From assembly GCF_002776525.5 (NCBI RefSeq), contig NC_045436.1:49211313-49275312 (forward strand): a stretch of DNA of 64,000 nucleotides, given 5' to 3'. Position 1 is the stretch's first letter. The number at the start of each line of letters is the position of its first letter. This DNA comes from Piliocolobus tephrosceles (taxonomy: Eukaryota; Chordata; Mammalia; Primates; Cercopithecidae). The notes under the pieces were generated by a model. That model was not told the DNA's origin. It worked only from the letters and a program-made list of their open reading frames with translations, and searched no databases. This document shows positions 11,884 through 21,925 of this stretch, piece by piece. Made by a program: the position numbers and the translations under genes.

Positions 11884-12229
11884 AAGAACCGAAAGAGTAA
11901 CCCTGGAAGATCAAGGTGATTGAACATAAGATGGGGGGTGACAGAGATGGTCAGTCAATGAGAATGCTGCCACAATCAGAAGAAGGCAAGAACAGAGGAT
12001 CAGGAGGCAGAGGGTGGTCCTTCCAATAAACAGTCATCATCATTCACCTATTTCTCAGGTCTGAGAAGATTTTCAGACCTGGGCCTCATTTACCTAAAAG
12101 GTGGCAGGATCCATAAGTAGAATGACACTATAACACCGTGGCAAGCATAAACTATAATGAGTTCTCTAGTCCTTTCCTAAATAAACTACACACACTGGGG
12201 AAAGGAAATTCATCAGATATTTTGAGGAT

Positions 12230-13233
12230 GATCAGACACAAGGTCTGAGCTGGTGTTGATACCTGGAGACCTGCAGTGTTATCACAGCCCCCTCAATAGA
12301 GCTGAGAAATCAGATGGATCCTGAAGAATGACCATTGCCTACTACAGGCTTAGTCAAGCAGTAATCCTGATCAAAGCTGCAGTGCCTGATGTGATTTTAT
12401 TCCCAGAACATATTAAGAAGCCTCAGGTACATGGTACACGGTCATTGATTTGGCGACCAAGAAATGATACTGATTATAATTTGTTTTTGTTCTGGTGCTT
12501 TTCAAACTCACTCACCCTCTGCCATAATATAGTCCCAGGAGACTTGGACCTTGTGGACATCCTGCAGAATGGCATATGGAGCCATTACAAAGATGACATC
12601 ATGCTGACTGGGCAAGATGATAAGAGGTTGCTGTAGACCAGAGGCCTTGGGAAGACACATGCCCTGCGGAAGGTAAAGTATATGAAGAATCAGGAGGCTG
12701 CCACCATATGAAGTCTTTAGGACTCCAGAATATAATCTCTAAAGTAAAAGACAAATGTCTTGCATCCCCTATCACAATAAAAGGAAGCACAGCACCTGAT
12801 AGGCCTCCTCGGCTTCTTCTGGAGATAGCACATTTCATACCGACCAATACCACACTTAAGAATATTGGGTGACACAGAAGACTGCCAGCTTTCAGAAAGC
12901 TCAGGAGCAAGAATGGGCTCTGCAGCAGATCCAGGCTGTGGGGCGAGCTGCCCTGCCACTCAGGCCATAAGGTCCAGCAAGCCCTATTGTGTTGGGACAG
13001 CCAATACTAGAAAAAAGATATACCGTGGAGTTTATGGCAAGTCCCAATGAGAAAACAATAATGCAGGCCTCTGGGGTTCTGGAACAAGGTTATGCCATCT
13101 ATAGCAAAATTATTATATGCTTTTTGAGAAAGCCCCCACATGTTTCTGAGCATGGAATGCTCAGAATGGAATGCTGGACCATGGAACATCAAGTGACCAT
13201 GCATACAGACTGTCCATTATGATCTGGGGTTGT
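12230..13233 (+). pseudogene. ERVL pol remnant: reverse transcriptase to connection region
   Basis: Reverse transcriptase copies retroviral RNA into DNA. Here an open + frame (12,328-12,636) carries a Y-x-D-D catalytic motif, read as Tyr-Lys-Asp-Asp, at 12,586-12,597. Further pieces in other frames (near 12,900-13,050 and 13,140-13,220) correspond to the connection/RNase H side. The gene is broken by stops, frameshifts and missing segments, and ends at an AluS insertion. Assignment to ERVL (class III) comes from remembered family similarity. Confidence 0.7.
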
Positions 13234-13535
13234 TTGTTTGTTTGTTTTTGAGACAGTGTCTCACTCACTCTGTTTCCCAGGCTGGAATATAGCAGCATGA
13301 TCTCAGCTCACTGCAACCTTCGCCTCCTGGGTTCAAGTGATTCTCCCACCTCAGCCTCCCAAGTAGCTAAGACTACAGGCACGCACCACCATGCCTGGTT
13401 AATTTTTGTATTTTTAGTAGAGATGGGGTTTCACCATGTTGGCCAGGTTGGTGTCGAACTCCTGACCTCAGGTGATCTGCCCACCTCAGCTTCCCCAAGT
13501 GCTGGGAATACAGGCATGAGCCACTGCGCTCTACT
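13234..13535 (-). mobile_element. AluS SINE, antisense, inside the ERVL
   Basis: T-rich start, then an Alu in reverse orientation, left and right arms complete. The flanks 'atctggggttgttt' and 'atccaggttcttt' may be a decayed target-site duplication. It interrupts the ERVL pol region. Confidence 0.9.
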
Positions 13536-14286
13536 CAATCCAGGTTCTTTTGAAACTGCCAATTCATGAGGTCACATAGGCTCAGCAGCAGTCTATCGTA
13601 AGATGGAAATGAGTGGAACCAAAGGCATAGGGGAAGTTGCACGAACAGGGAGCCCAGACCTCCTGTCACCCTCCACAATTCCATCCACTATCCCCAGCTC
13701 TTACCTCTTGTCGAAGGAGTGTCCCACGTGACCAGCTGAAGAAAGAAAGAGGAGAAAGCCCAAGGTTGGTTTATGATCTGTGAAGGGTCTGAGATTTTAC
13801 CCTGCCTGTAAGCTAACAAGTTATCCTGACACTGTTGTATGGCTGCTGGCAGAAGATTTAAGGTCAGAGACAAAGAACTTTATTACTCAGCACAATCGCA
13901 GCAGCCAGAATATCAGCATTTTCTTACACCAGTTCCCTGAGCTCTCATTCCTATACAGCAACGCAAAAAAATGCTAGGTGACACCTGCACATGCAGTGGG
14001 CTACATTACAGAAAAGACTCTGAGCTTGGGGAACCCAAATCTTCTACAGTGGGCAGTAAGCACGCCTGCTCTTTGCTCTGAAGGGAGACACTAACTCTAA
14101 CTTTCAAGGCCGTTTACGATACAAACCTCCTGAAGAAGAGGGGCTGGAACGAACGCAGTCCATATTACAGCCGTATTCAGGGGGTTGCCTTGAAAGACAG
14201 TAGAGAATGGAAACTTCTCAATGGGTGTAGAGCAGTGAGCAGTGAGCAGTGCACCTAACCATCCACTTTGTGACCTGAGCTGAGAA
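13536..14286 (+). pseudogene. ERVL pol remnant: RNase H/integrase spacer, decayed
   Basis: Sequence after the Alu continues the provirus, with short pol-like stretches near 13,555-13,790. From about 13,790 to 14,280 I see no clear protein similarity. No intact frame. Confidence 0.45.
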
Positions 14287-14586
14287 TACAGTAGTCCCCT
14301 TTATCCTTGGGGGATGTGTTCCAAGACCTCCGAAGATGCCTGAAACGGCAGATAGTACCAAACTTTACATATATATATATATCATATATATATATGATAA
14401 AGTTGAATTTATAAATTAGGCATAGTAAGAGATTAGCAACTATAACCAATAATAAAATAGAGCAATGATCACAATATACTGTAATAAAAGTTGTATGAAC
14501 ATGGTCTCTCAAAATATCTTATTGCACGGTACTGCAGGTCACTGAAACCATGGAAGGCAAAACCACAGATAAGGGGGTCGACTGTA
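14287..14586. mobile_element. MER44/Tigger7-type non-autonomous DNA transposon
   Basis: Terminal inverted repeats are visible: 'cagtagtcccctttatcc' at the left end and 'ataagggggtcgactgta' at the right, flanked by TA, the target used by Tc1/mariner-type Tigger elements. The internal wording (a 'gcctgaaacggcagatagta' block, then 'aataaaatagagcaatgatc') fits MER44. An (AT)n palindrome at about 14,370-14,398 could form a long hairpin. The element interrupts the ERVL and is therefore younger than it. Confidence 0.8.
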
Positions 14587-15299
14587 TATAGACTCCTGGG
14601 CTGGCCAGAAGCCTGGGAGAAAGACTGGTGGGGAGTCCTGGGGAAGAGGCATGTCAATGGACACATAGCATTGAGCATTAAGTGTCAAGATTGCTGCACC
14701 ACACTTTAATACCCACGGAAAGTAATGGGTGTTACTTTTAATCCTCACAGAGGAGGTACTGAACAATCAAGTAGACAAAATGATGCAGCCAGCTGCTGTT
14801 AGCCAGTCTTTGCTATCAGCTTTCTCCGAGCTTGCAGGAGAAGCACATGAATGGAACCACCACAGGGACAGAGATGGAGGCTGTGTATGGACCCAAAACT
14901 GCGGGCTTCCACTTGACAAGGCTGATCGGGATACTGCTGCCTTTGAATGCACAACCTGTTGGCACTAGTTGGAACTAGTGCCCCTGAAATGACAGTAGTT
15001 CTTGAGGAGCCCAATGGACCATTTGATGACAAGTCACTTACACTGGGTCCCTGCCATCCTGGAACAGTCAGTGGTCCACAGGTATGTGTACCAATCTCAA
15101 AACGAATTTGCCCTGTCTGCCCACAGTCTCAGCCGGCACCACTCTCCAAGGGTTTACAGTATCCCTGATCCACAGTCTCAACATCTCAAGTAATACAGTA
15201 TCCAACAGAGGACCCACTTCACAGTGAAGGAAATGAGGGGGTGGAGCCATGGGACACACTCACTCTATCACCTGTCACACCATCCAAAAACAGCCAGCC
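14587..15299 (+). pseudogene. ERVL pol remnant: integrase zinc-binding region and beyond
   Basis: Integrase inserts retroviral DNA into the host genome. In the open frame 14,729-14,968 the N-terminal zinc-binding pattern is complete: His at codon 40, His at 44, Cys at 74 and Cys at 77 (H-x3-H-x29-C-x2-C, 14,846-14,959). The frame stops soon after and the core catalytic domain is scattered in other frames (14,947-15,190). Non-functional. Confidence 0.7.
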
Positions 15300-15602
15300 G
15301 GCCGGGCGCGCTGGCTCAAGCCTGTAATCCCAGCACTTTGGGAGGCCAAGACGGGCGGATCACGAGGTCAGGAGATCGAGACCATCCTGGCTAACACGGT
15401 GAAAGCCCGTCTCTACTAAAAATACAAAAACTAGCTGGGCGAGGTGGCGGGCGCCTGTAGTCTCAGCTACTCGGGAGGCTGAGGCAGGAGAATGGCGTGA
15501 AACCGGGAGGCGGAGCTTGCAGTGAGCTGAGATCCGGCCACTGCACTCCAGTCCGGGCAACAGAGCAAGACTCCACCTCAAAAAAACAAAACAAAACAAA
15601 AC
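15300..15602 (+). mobile_element. AluY of Old World monkey type with perfect 14-bp target-site duplication
   Basis: Young Alu with 'ggctcaagcctgtaatccca' at the start and 'gctgagatccggccactg' in the right arm. The tail is (CAAAA)n-like. AAAAACAGCCAGCC occurs at 15,286-15,299 and again at 15,603-15,616, a perfect duplication. It sits inside the ERVL remnant. Confidence 0.96.
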
Positions 15603-15616
15603 AAAAACAGCCAGCC

Positions 15617-15911
15617 TTGGAATCCTGAAAACTCACTAGAAAAGCTGATATGCTGACTCAGAGGGGATGGGACATCATTCTCCAGGACGCAGTGTGTGCA
15701 TGAAGTCAGAGGCCCCTTTGTGGTGTTGTGTCCCAGTGGGAAAAGTACATGGGTCCAGGAATCAATGAATGGAAGCAGCAGGGACCCTCCTTAAATCTAT
15801 GACTACTGGTTCAATTGGTACTTCCTGCCCCACAACTCCAGGCTTTGCAATGTTAGAGTCCTGATGCCCAAAGGAGTACACTTTTGCAAGGGGACACAGC
15901 AAGACACATTT
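15617..15911 (+). pseudogene. ERVL post-integrase (dUTPase-side) remnant
   Basis: The stretch with 'tgtcccagtgggaaaagtac' and 'acttcctgccccacaactcc' resembles the part of ERVL that follows integrase and leads into its dUTPase-like region. It is not open. The similarity ends where the TG-rich tract begins at about 15,912; no 3' LTR was recognised. Confidence 0.5.
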
Positions 15912-17668
15912 GTGTCTGCTAGCGTCTGTGTTTATGGGCTGTGTGTGAGTTCATGTGTGTTGTGTAGTAGCGAGTGTATGTGTCATGTGTGTGGATGTGG
16001 AAGAGATTTCTGCATGTGTGCGCATCATGTGTGTTGTGTGATCAGGTGTGTGGTGTGTGGCATGTGTATGTATGTGATGTATGTGTGGTATGCGTATGTG
16101 GTGGAGCTGTGTGTGTATGTGGTATGGGGGTGTGTTTTGTATGAGGGGTATATAGACGTGTGTGATACATGTGTGTAGTATGTGTGTATTTACATGTACT
16201 GTGTGAACATGTGTGGTATGTGTAGGGGGTATGTGCATGAGTGATGTGTGTGGTGTGTGTACATGTGTGTAACTTGTATATGTGTGTGTAGGGTGTAGGG
16301 GCACATGTATGTATGTGTGGTATACATACATGTGTGCTGTGTGGTGTTTTGTGTGTATATACTTGGTGTTATGTATGCAGATGTATGATGTGTGTGTATG
16401 TGATGTGTGATATGCCAGGGGTATGGGTGGTACATGTGTATATATGTTTGTGGTATGAATATGTGTGTGTGCATAGGAGGATTTGTGTATGTATGTAGTG
16501 TGTGTGGTGTGTACTTATGCGTGTAGTGTATAGGAGTGTGTTTTTATGTGTGTGATGTGTACATGTGTGTTTTGTGTGGGGTATTTGTATGGTGTTTGCA
16601 TGTGTGTACAAGTGTGCACTATAAGTGTGGTATATATATTTGTGTGACATGTAATATTTATGTATGCGTATATATGTGATCTGTAGGAGGTATGTATTTA
16701 TATGATGTATTTATCTACATGTACATAGTATGTATAGAATTGTGGGTGTGACACATGCATGTACATGAGGTGTGCAGGTGTGATGTGTGATGTGGATTGT
16801 AGGTCATTTGTATGCATGTGTAGTATATCTATGTGGTATCTATACGTAAAAGTGTGTGCTATGTGTGGTGCATGAGTACAGCATGGGATTGATATGTGCG
16901 TGTGTATGTGATAAATATAGATCTGTATATATGTGTTGTGTGTGGCATATGTGTGTAAAGTGTGGGGTGTATGTACATGTGTGGTGCATGCAGTATGTGT
17001 TCATGTGGCATGTGTGCCCTCTGTGTGATATGCATGTGCACACACATGTGCATGTAGTGTGCACATGTGTTGTGAATATATGGTGTGTGATATGTGTGCA
17101 TGCATATGTCTGTGGTCTGTGTGTGATAGTTATGTGCATGACGTGTGTCTATGTGTGTGGGATATGTATAGAGTATGTATGTTTACACACATGGTACACA
17201 TAGTGTATGCACATGAGTGTGGTGTGTGGCCTGTGTGTGATGTGCATGTGTGTCCATGTGTTTGGTGTGTGTGTACATATGTGTGATATGTGGTATATGT
17301 ATGTGCATAGTCTGTGTGGTATGTGCACATGTGTGTAACATGTGTACATATGTGTGGTATATGCATGTGCATGGTCTGTGTGGCATGCGCACATGATGTG
17401 TGTGTAGTGTGTGTGCATATGTGTGGTGTATGGTAGATGTATGTGCATGGTCTGTGTGGCATGTGCACGTGATGTGTGTTTAGTATGTGTGTAAACATGT
17501 ATGGTGTATGGTAACTATATGTGCATGGTCTGTGTGGCAGGTGCACATGGTATGTGTGTAGCGTGTGTGTACGTATGTGTGGTATATGGTATATGTATGT
17601 GCATGGTCTGTGTGGCGTGTGCACATGATGCGTGTATGTAGTAGGTGTTACTGGTGTGTGTGTGTGGT
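15912..17668 (+). repeat. Giant degenerate TG-rich tract (about 1.75 kb)
   Basis: Almost continuous alternating purine-pyrimidine sequence made of TG, TA and CA steps with the T/G-rich strand on +. It is not a simple (TG)n: short variants such as TGTGTATG, TGTGGTATG and TGCATGTG recur irregularly. Long frames on both strands (Tyr/His/Thr-rich on -, Cys/Val-rich on +) are artefacts of composition. Alternating sequence of this kind can adopt Z-DNA (established knowledge). Confidence 0.95.
17230..17640 (+). repeat. 64-78-bp minisatellite inside the TG tract
   Basis: The marker GTGCATGGTCTGTGTGGC, or a close variant, starts at 17,303, 17,367, 17,443, 17,521 and 17,599, with spacings of 64, 76, 78 and 78 bases. 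So at least five diverged copies of a longer unit lie in tandem at the end of the TG tract. Confidence 0.85.
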
Positions 17669-18317
17669 CTTCCAGCTGGGTAGTCAGGAAGCCCTCTGGG
17701 GGAAGCTAGTATCTCTTCTTTCTCTCACTTCCCTCCCAAAGTACCTCTGTACTCAGCAAGATCTTGAGAGTATTGCCTGATGAGAGTCCATTTCCCAAGT
17801 AGCTTAGAGGCTGCCTGACTCCCACAGTCGTCCTTGACAGCGGCTCCAGCGCCCCGCCTCCTGCACACACTACACCACCCAGTATTGCGCCAGAAGCTAA
17901 CCAACCGTGATATTGGCAGTCATGCTCGTGCGCTCAAGCCACCCGTGTGCACGTGAGGAACCGCGCGGGCGCACGGCTGCACATGCCGCCCAGTCTGGGC
18001 TCCAAACAGCACTGCATTCTAAATGAGCGGGCTGGCTCATTAGAGGGAAAAGCGGTCTATAATTCCATGTTACATCGCCTTTTGGCTCTGCTTTGTCTTT
18101 GCAGACAGCAGATCTCATCTGTTGGAAGCTGCATATGGCTTGTTAAAAGGACAGAGTTTGGGAGGGGCAACAGTGGGGCTCGCAGGCCAGATGCCACCAC
18201 CCTATCCCTCCCTCTGTTTTTTGTTTTTTGTTTTTTTTTTTTTCCCAGCCTTTAACATTTTTCCCTTTCTTGGCTTAGCCTTCTTTCACCTACCCGGTAA
18301 AAACGGTGGGCTGGTAG
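17669..18317. other. Spacer between TG tract and split MIR, with a CpG-rich patch
   Basis: Single-copy-looking DNA containing the CpG cluster at 17,829-17,988 and a T-rich stretch at about 18,215-18,243. No coding segment recognised. Confidence 0.5.
17829..17988. promoter_or_regulatory. Small CpG-rich patch
   Basis: About 16 CpG in about 160 bases by eye, in a window that is otherwise strongly CpG-poor. It includes CCGCGCGGGCGCACGG and two CACGTG-like sites. Too short for a classical CpG island. It could be a small promoter, an insulator-type site or an unmethylated patch; direction is unknown. Confidence 0.4.
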
Positions 18318-18407
18318 TAACTATCATTTATCAAGTACCTACTCTGTGCCAGCCACAATTGTATGTGATCTCTGATCCTCACAACAAGCCAGCAAGGTAA
18401 GCATTCT
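18318..18407 (+). mobile_element. MIR SINE, left part
   Basis: 'tcatttatcaagtacctact' followed by a 'gatcctcacaacaagcc' block matches the MIR core in + orientation. It is interrupted by the AluS at 18,408-18,712 and continues at 18,713. Confidence 0.85.
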
Positions 18408-18712
18408 TTTTTTTTTTTTTTTTTTTTTTTGAGACAGTCTCGCTCTGTCACCCAGGCTGGAGTGCAGTGACTCAATCTCGGCTCACCGCAACCTCCACCT
18501 CCCAGGTTCAAGCAGTTCTCCTGTCTCAGCCCCTGAGCACCTGGAATTACAGGTGCCCACCACATCCGGCTAATTTTTGTATTTTTAGTAGAGATGGGGT
18601 TTCGCCTTGTTGACCAGGCAGGTCTCAAACTGCTGACCTCAGGTGATCTGCAGCCTCAGCCACCCAAAGTGCTGGGATTACAGACGAGAGCCACCGCGCC
18701 CAGCCCAGCAGT
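18408..18712 (-). mobile_element. AluS SINE, antisense, inside a MIR
   Basis: Complete Alu in reverse orientation starting with poly-T. GTAAGCATTCT at 18,397-18,407 and 18,713-18,723 is a perfect 11-base target-site duplication and lies within the MIR. Confidence 0.95.
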
Positions 18713-18860
18713 GTAAGCATTCTAACACCATGCTGCAGATAAGGAAACTGAGTCTGGGAGACTGGAGGATATGCCTGCATAGAGATGCACGGATGCAAAC
18801 CAAGTCTGTCCGGCTCTTCCCTCTGTGTCAGTTAAACACATGGCCACTGTACTAACTGCT
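18713..18860 (+). mobile_element. MIR SINE, right part
   Basis: Continues the MIR: 'gctgcagataaggaaactga' and the following degenerate tail correspond to the MIR 3' half. Confidence 0.8.
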
Positions 18861-19405
18861 TAGCAATGTCTTGGTTCATTGAAAAGGGGAAGAGATTTCT
18901 AACCTACCTAACCTTTATTACAAGAGAAATACTGCATTCTCACTTAAGTATCTCCTGAAATTGTGAAAAGCCCTATTTCTGTACTGCTTCTCTTGGCATC
19001 TCCATAATCCAAAAGACAAGAGTTATAATCTAGAGATGCTTACAAAGTGTCCTAGCTTTTCACCACTCCATCCTAGAATAAAGTGAGCAAAAGCTCCTGT
19101 CCTGCCAGCTCTGTCACTGGTCTTTGTCTTTGAGGTACTGGCCCCTTGGCCATTGCTGGTTTTCTATAGCAGTAAACCATACCCCACATCAAATAAGTAC
19201 ACTCTCTCCCATTTATTTTAGTTCAGTCATCTGATATTTTCAAAGGCTTGTTTGTGACAAAGATGTGCTCTGCCACAATTTTCCTCCCATCATCTAAATT
19301 ATCTCTTCTCTCTTTTGGCTCCTTAAGAAAAACCTGCTCTTGATTATAAGGATATGTCGATTGCAGGGAGGCAGAGGAAGAAATACAACATGATGGCTAT
19401 TGAAC
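18861..19405. other. Unannotated DNA
   Basis: No repeat, RNA or coding feature recognised. Confidence 0.5.
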
Positions 19406-19606
19406 ACAATTTTGAAGTAAGACCTTGGGACCCAACTCCTGTTTACTTGATATACAAACTGAGACGTGATGAGTTTGCCTCAATTCTCTGAGCCTCAGTT
19501 TCCTCATCTGTTGTTGTGAGGGAAATAATGCATGGAAAGCTCTTGACACAATGGCTGGCACACAGTGACAGTACAAGACGTTAACTATTATCATTAGAGT
19601 TTTCAA
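19406..19606 (-). mobile_element. MIR SINE, antisense
   Basis: 'gagcctcagtttcctcatct' followed by a 'ggctggcacacagt' block is the reverse complement of the MIR core. Confidence 0.8.
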
Positions 19607-21832
19607 TTGGAATGAATAGGAGACTTAAATTTGCATGATTGTACTTTACAGTAAGCCATTAATGATGCATTCATTTAGTTTTCTACTCCCAAAGAACATA
19701 GATTTGATTAATTATAACAAGAATTTAAAAGTATTTCCATTATTCAGAAATAACCTACAGAGTCTAAGCCTGTCCTTTCCTTCCTCCCTTTTTCCCAATC
19801 TTTTTTTTTTTTTGAAAGAAATAGCAATTATGTAGTCAGGTTCACTGGCTTTCTTCTTCTCCCTGGTAACAGGCTAAGTCTTAACCTTGATTAGGCAGCA
19901 TCACACCTGATCTAAGTTCTCCCCAGCTTTCAGCCCAGCCCCTGCTTCCCCAGGCTTCAGAGCGCAGCTCTGCACCACCCTCTCCACCCCTGCTTAACAT
20001 CAGAACATTGCCAAAGCTAAGCATCTATAAAATGTTTCTTTTGAATAGTTGTCTACCTACTTGAATTATCTTTTTCCTTCTCCCAGAGGCAAAAATTGGA
20101 CCACTTAATCTATACTGTAGGACAGTCTTGCCCCTCGGAAAATACTTGAGCGTATTAAGTTGTTTTGAAATGGATCTGAGAAGCAGAGTTCTGAACCATG
20201 CCCACAAATTTCCTAGCCTCATCACACTGGCATTCTTTCATAGCCCCGAAATACTTCCCACTTGCCCTTCCTATGAATGCAAGTAAAGCAAAACCTCTTG
20301 ACAAAGGAAATTAAGAGTGATCAATGTTTTTTTTTTTTTTTTTTTTTCCTGTGAAATGCAAAACCTATTTCTCAACTGTAAAGTACGAAAAGAGAGAGAT
20401 CAAGTTGACATTTAGGAAAATTGAACATTGATAAGTAAATTGCCTTCACTCAGTCTCTTAGGTTCTCTCTTCTTTCCCCCTACCCCACCACACCCCGTGG
20501 CCCCGCTCTCTCTCTCATACACACAGCTGAAGGTATCTTTAAAGGGTACCTATTTCCTGCAGATCATGCTTATGTTAATCTCACTTCAAGTACAGATGCA
20601 CCAAGGACATTACAGGGTCAGTCATTCTTGTCCACAAAGCTTTAGATTCCACTACATTATTCAAAGTGGACAAATGGACAATGGACTTTTGTGCCCAGAT
20701 CTGCTCACTAATGGAGTGACCTCCTTGTTATGGGTGAGCATATATTTGATGCTAAAACTGCTGCAAATTTTTATCAGCATTTAATCTTGAGACTGTGAAT
20801 TACTACATCCTGCATGTGTTGGTACCTTACTTTGATTAAAAATGGGATAAATCAGTGAGAGAGTTCTTTTTATCCAAGGCCATGTTCCTTTCACATGAAG
20901 GTCATATATGGGCTAATTGGACAAAATATAAATCATATTTCTTTCCACATTCAGTGTTAGATCCTGACCTGTTTTGTGTCAAGAAATCACAGGGAGCCCA
21001 ACCTATATCATCAAGATTGTTTTGATTCACAGATGATTTCCTTAAATCATAGTGTGATGACATTCAATGCAATTCCAAAATTTAAAATGGAGAGTTCAGA
21101 AGAACATTTTAAAAAAATGCTTGTAGTGTTATAGGAAAAAGTAATCAGAACTTTGACTCCATTTGCTTTCCTGTGTCATAGAAATGTTGAGGACAGGAGA
21201 AAAATATAACTCCCACCGGTAACACCAGTCATGCCCTCGCTGGGAGAGGTGATGTAGAAGAACTTCTATCATTTTGATCAATTGAGTAGTTGGTCTCTTC
21301 TTGCTTTAGGGTTCATTGGTCTGCTCTCCAATTTTTATAAGGTATAGAAAATTTGGCCTTTAGTAAAATGGGCAGATCTCATTTATTTTTTTCATGTTAA
21401 ATATTTATTTTGAAGATTTCAATGAAAATTGTGCTAGGATAGTTTTCATTCCAAGACATCCATTCTCTAAACTTAAAAATAAGATGGACATGCTTACAGA
21501 GAAAGAAAATATATAAACCTGTTTCTTGAATGCTAGATCCAATCTTGATGGCAGTGAAAAGAAACAAACTTCTTCTACCTCAGCCTTCCATCTCCCAAAT
21601 GCAGGTGACCCCAAGTAGGGTTGCTAGATAAAATATAAGATGCCCAGTTAAATGTGACTTCAAAGAGCAAATTTTATTTTTGTATAAGCATGTCACAAAT
21701 ATTGCATATCCTTTGCTGAAGTTGGCCACCCAACTCCAAAGCCTTTAAGCAAATGTTCCACAGCTGTCCTGGGAGTCGGAGCTTAAGAGATTGATAATCC
21801 CACAGAATCAAGAGCAGGGAGGTACCTGAATG
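19607..21832. other. Long unannotated stretch with poly-T runs
   Basis: No gene recognised. T-runs at 19,801-19,814 and 20,327-20,347 (21 T) are the only low-complexity features. The latter may mark the tail of an unrecognised antisense retroposon. A 118-codon frame at 20,428-20,784 lacks a recognisable domain. Confidence 0.5.
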
Positions 21833-21925
21833 TCATTAAATCAACCTTTCATTTTATAGATGATCAAACAGAGGTTAAAGAGATAAAAGCCATTTTCTAA
21901 GAACACACAGCTGACGATGAAGGAT
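21833..21925 (+). mobile_element. MIR-like SINE fragment
   Basis: 'cattttatagatgatcaaac' followed by 'gaacacacagctgac' follows the MIR 3' half (usual wording 'cattttacagatgaggaaac' and 'cacacagctag'). Confidence 0.65.

Larger units (their letters stand above)
10329..12229 (+). mobile_element. ERVL provirus, gag/leader part, heavily decayed
   Basis: Between the LTR-like segment and the reverse-transcriptase region. The part at about 10,830-11,120 resembles ERVL gag sequence at the DNA level. It is full of stops and frameshifts and no gag frame is intact. Two Alus are inserted at 11,261-11,883. A 16-base sequence (gcttaaaccaactcag) is repeated at 10,840-10,855 and 10,860-10,875. Confidence 0.45.

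Noticed and set aside
12328..14968. Possibility of a functional retroviral pol gene
   Set aside because: The reverse-transcriptase and integrase landmarks sit in separate short frames interrupted by stops, frameshifts, an AluS and a MER44-type element. Nothing intact remains.
15864..17624. Series of long Tyr/His/Thr-rich (-) and Cys/Val/Met-rich (+) frames
   Set aside because: Translations of a TG/CA repeat field; composition artefact, not proteins.
17230..17640. Regularly spaced repeats reminiscent of a CRISPR array
   Set aside because: The units are diverged minisatellite copies, the 'spacers' are also TG-rich repeat, and the genome is a primate nuclear one.
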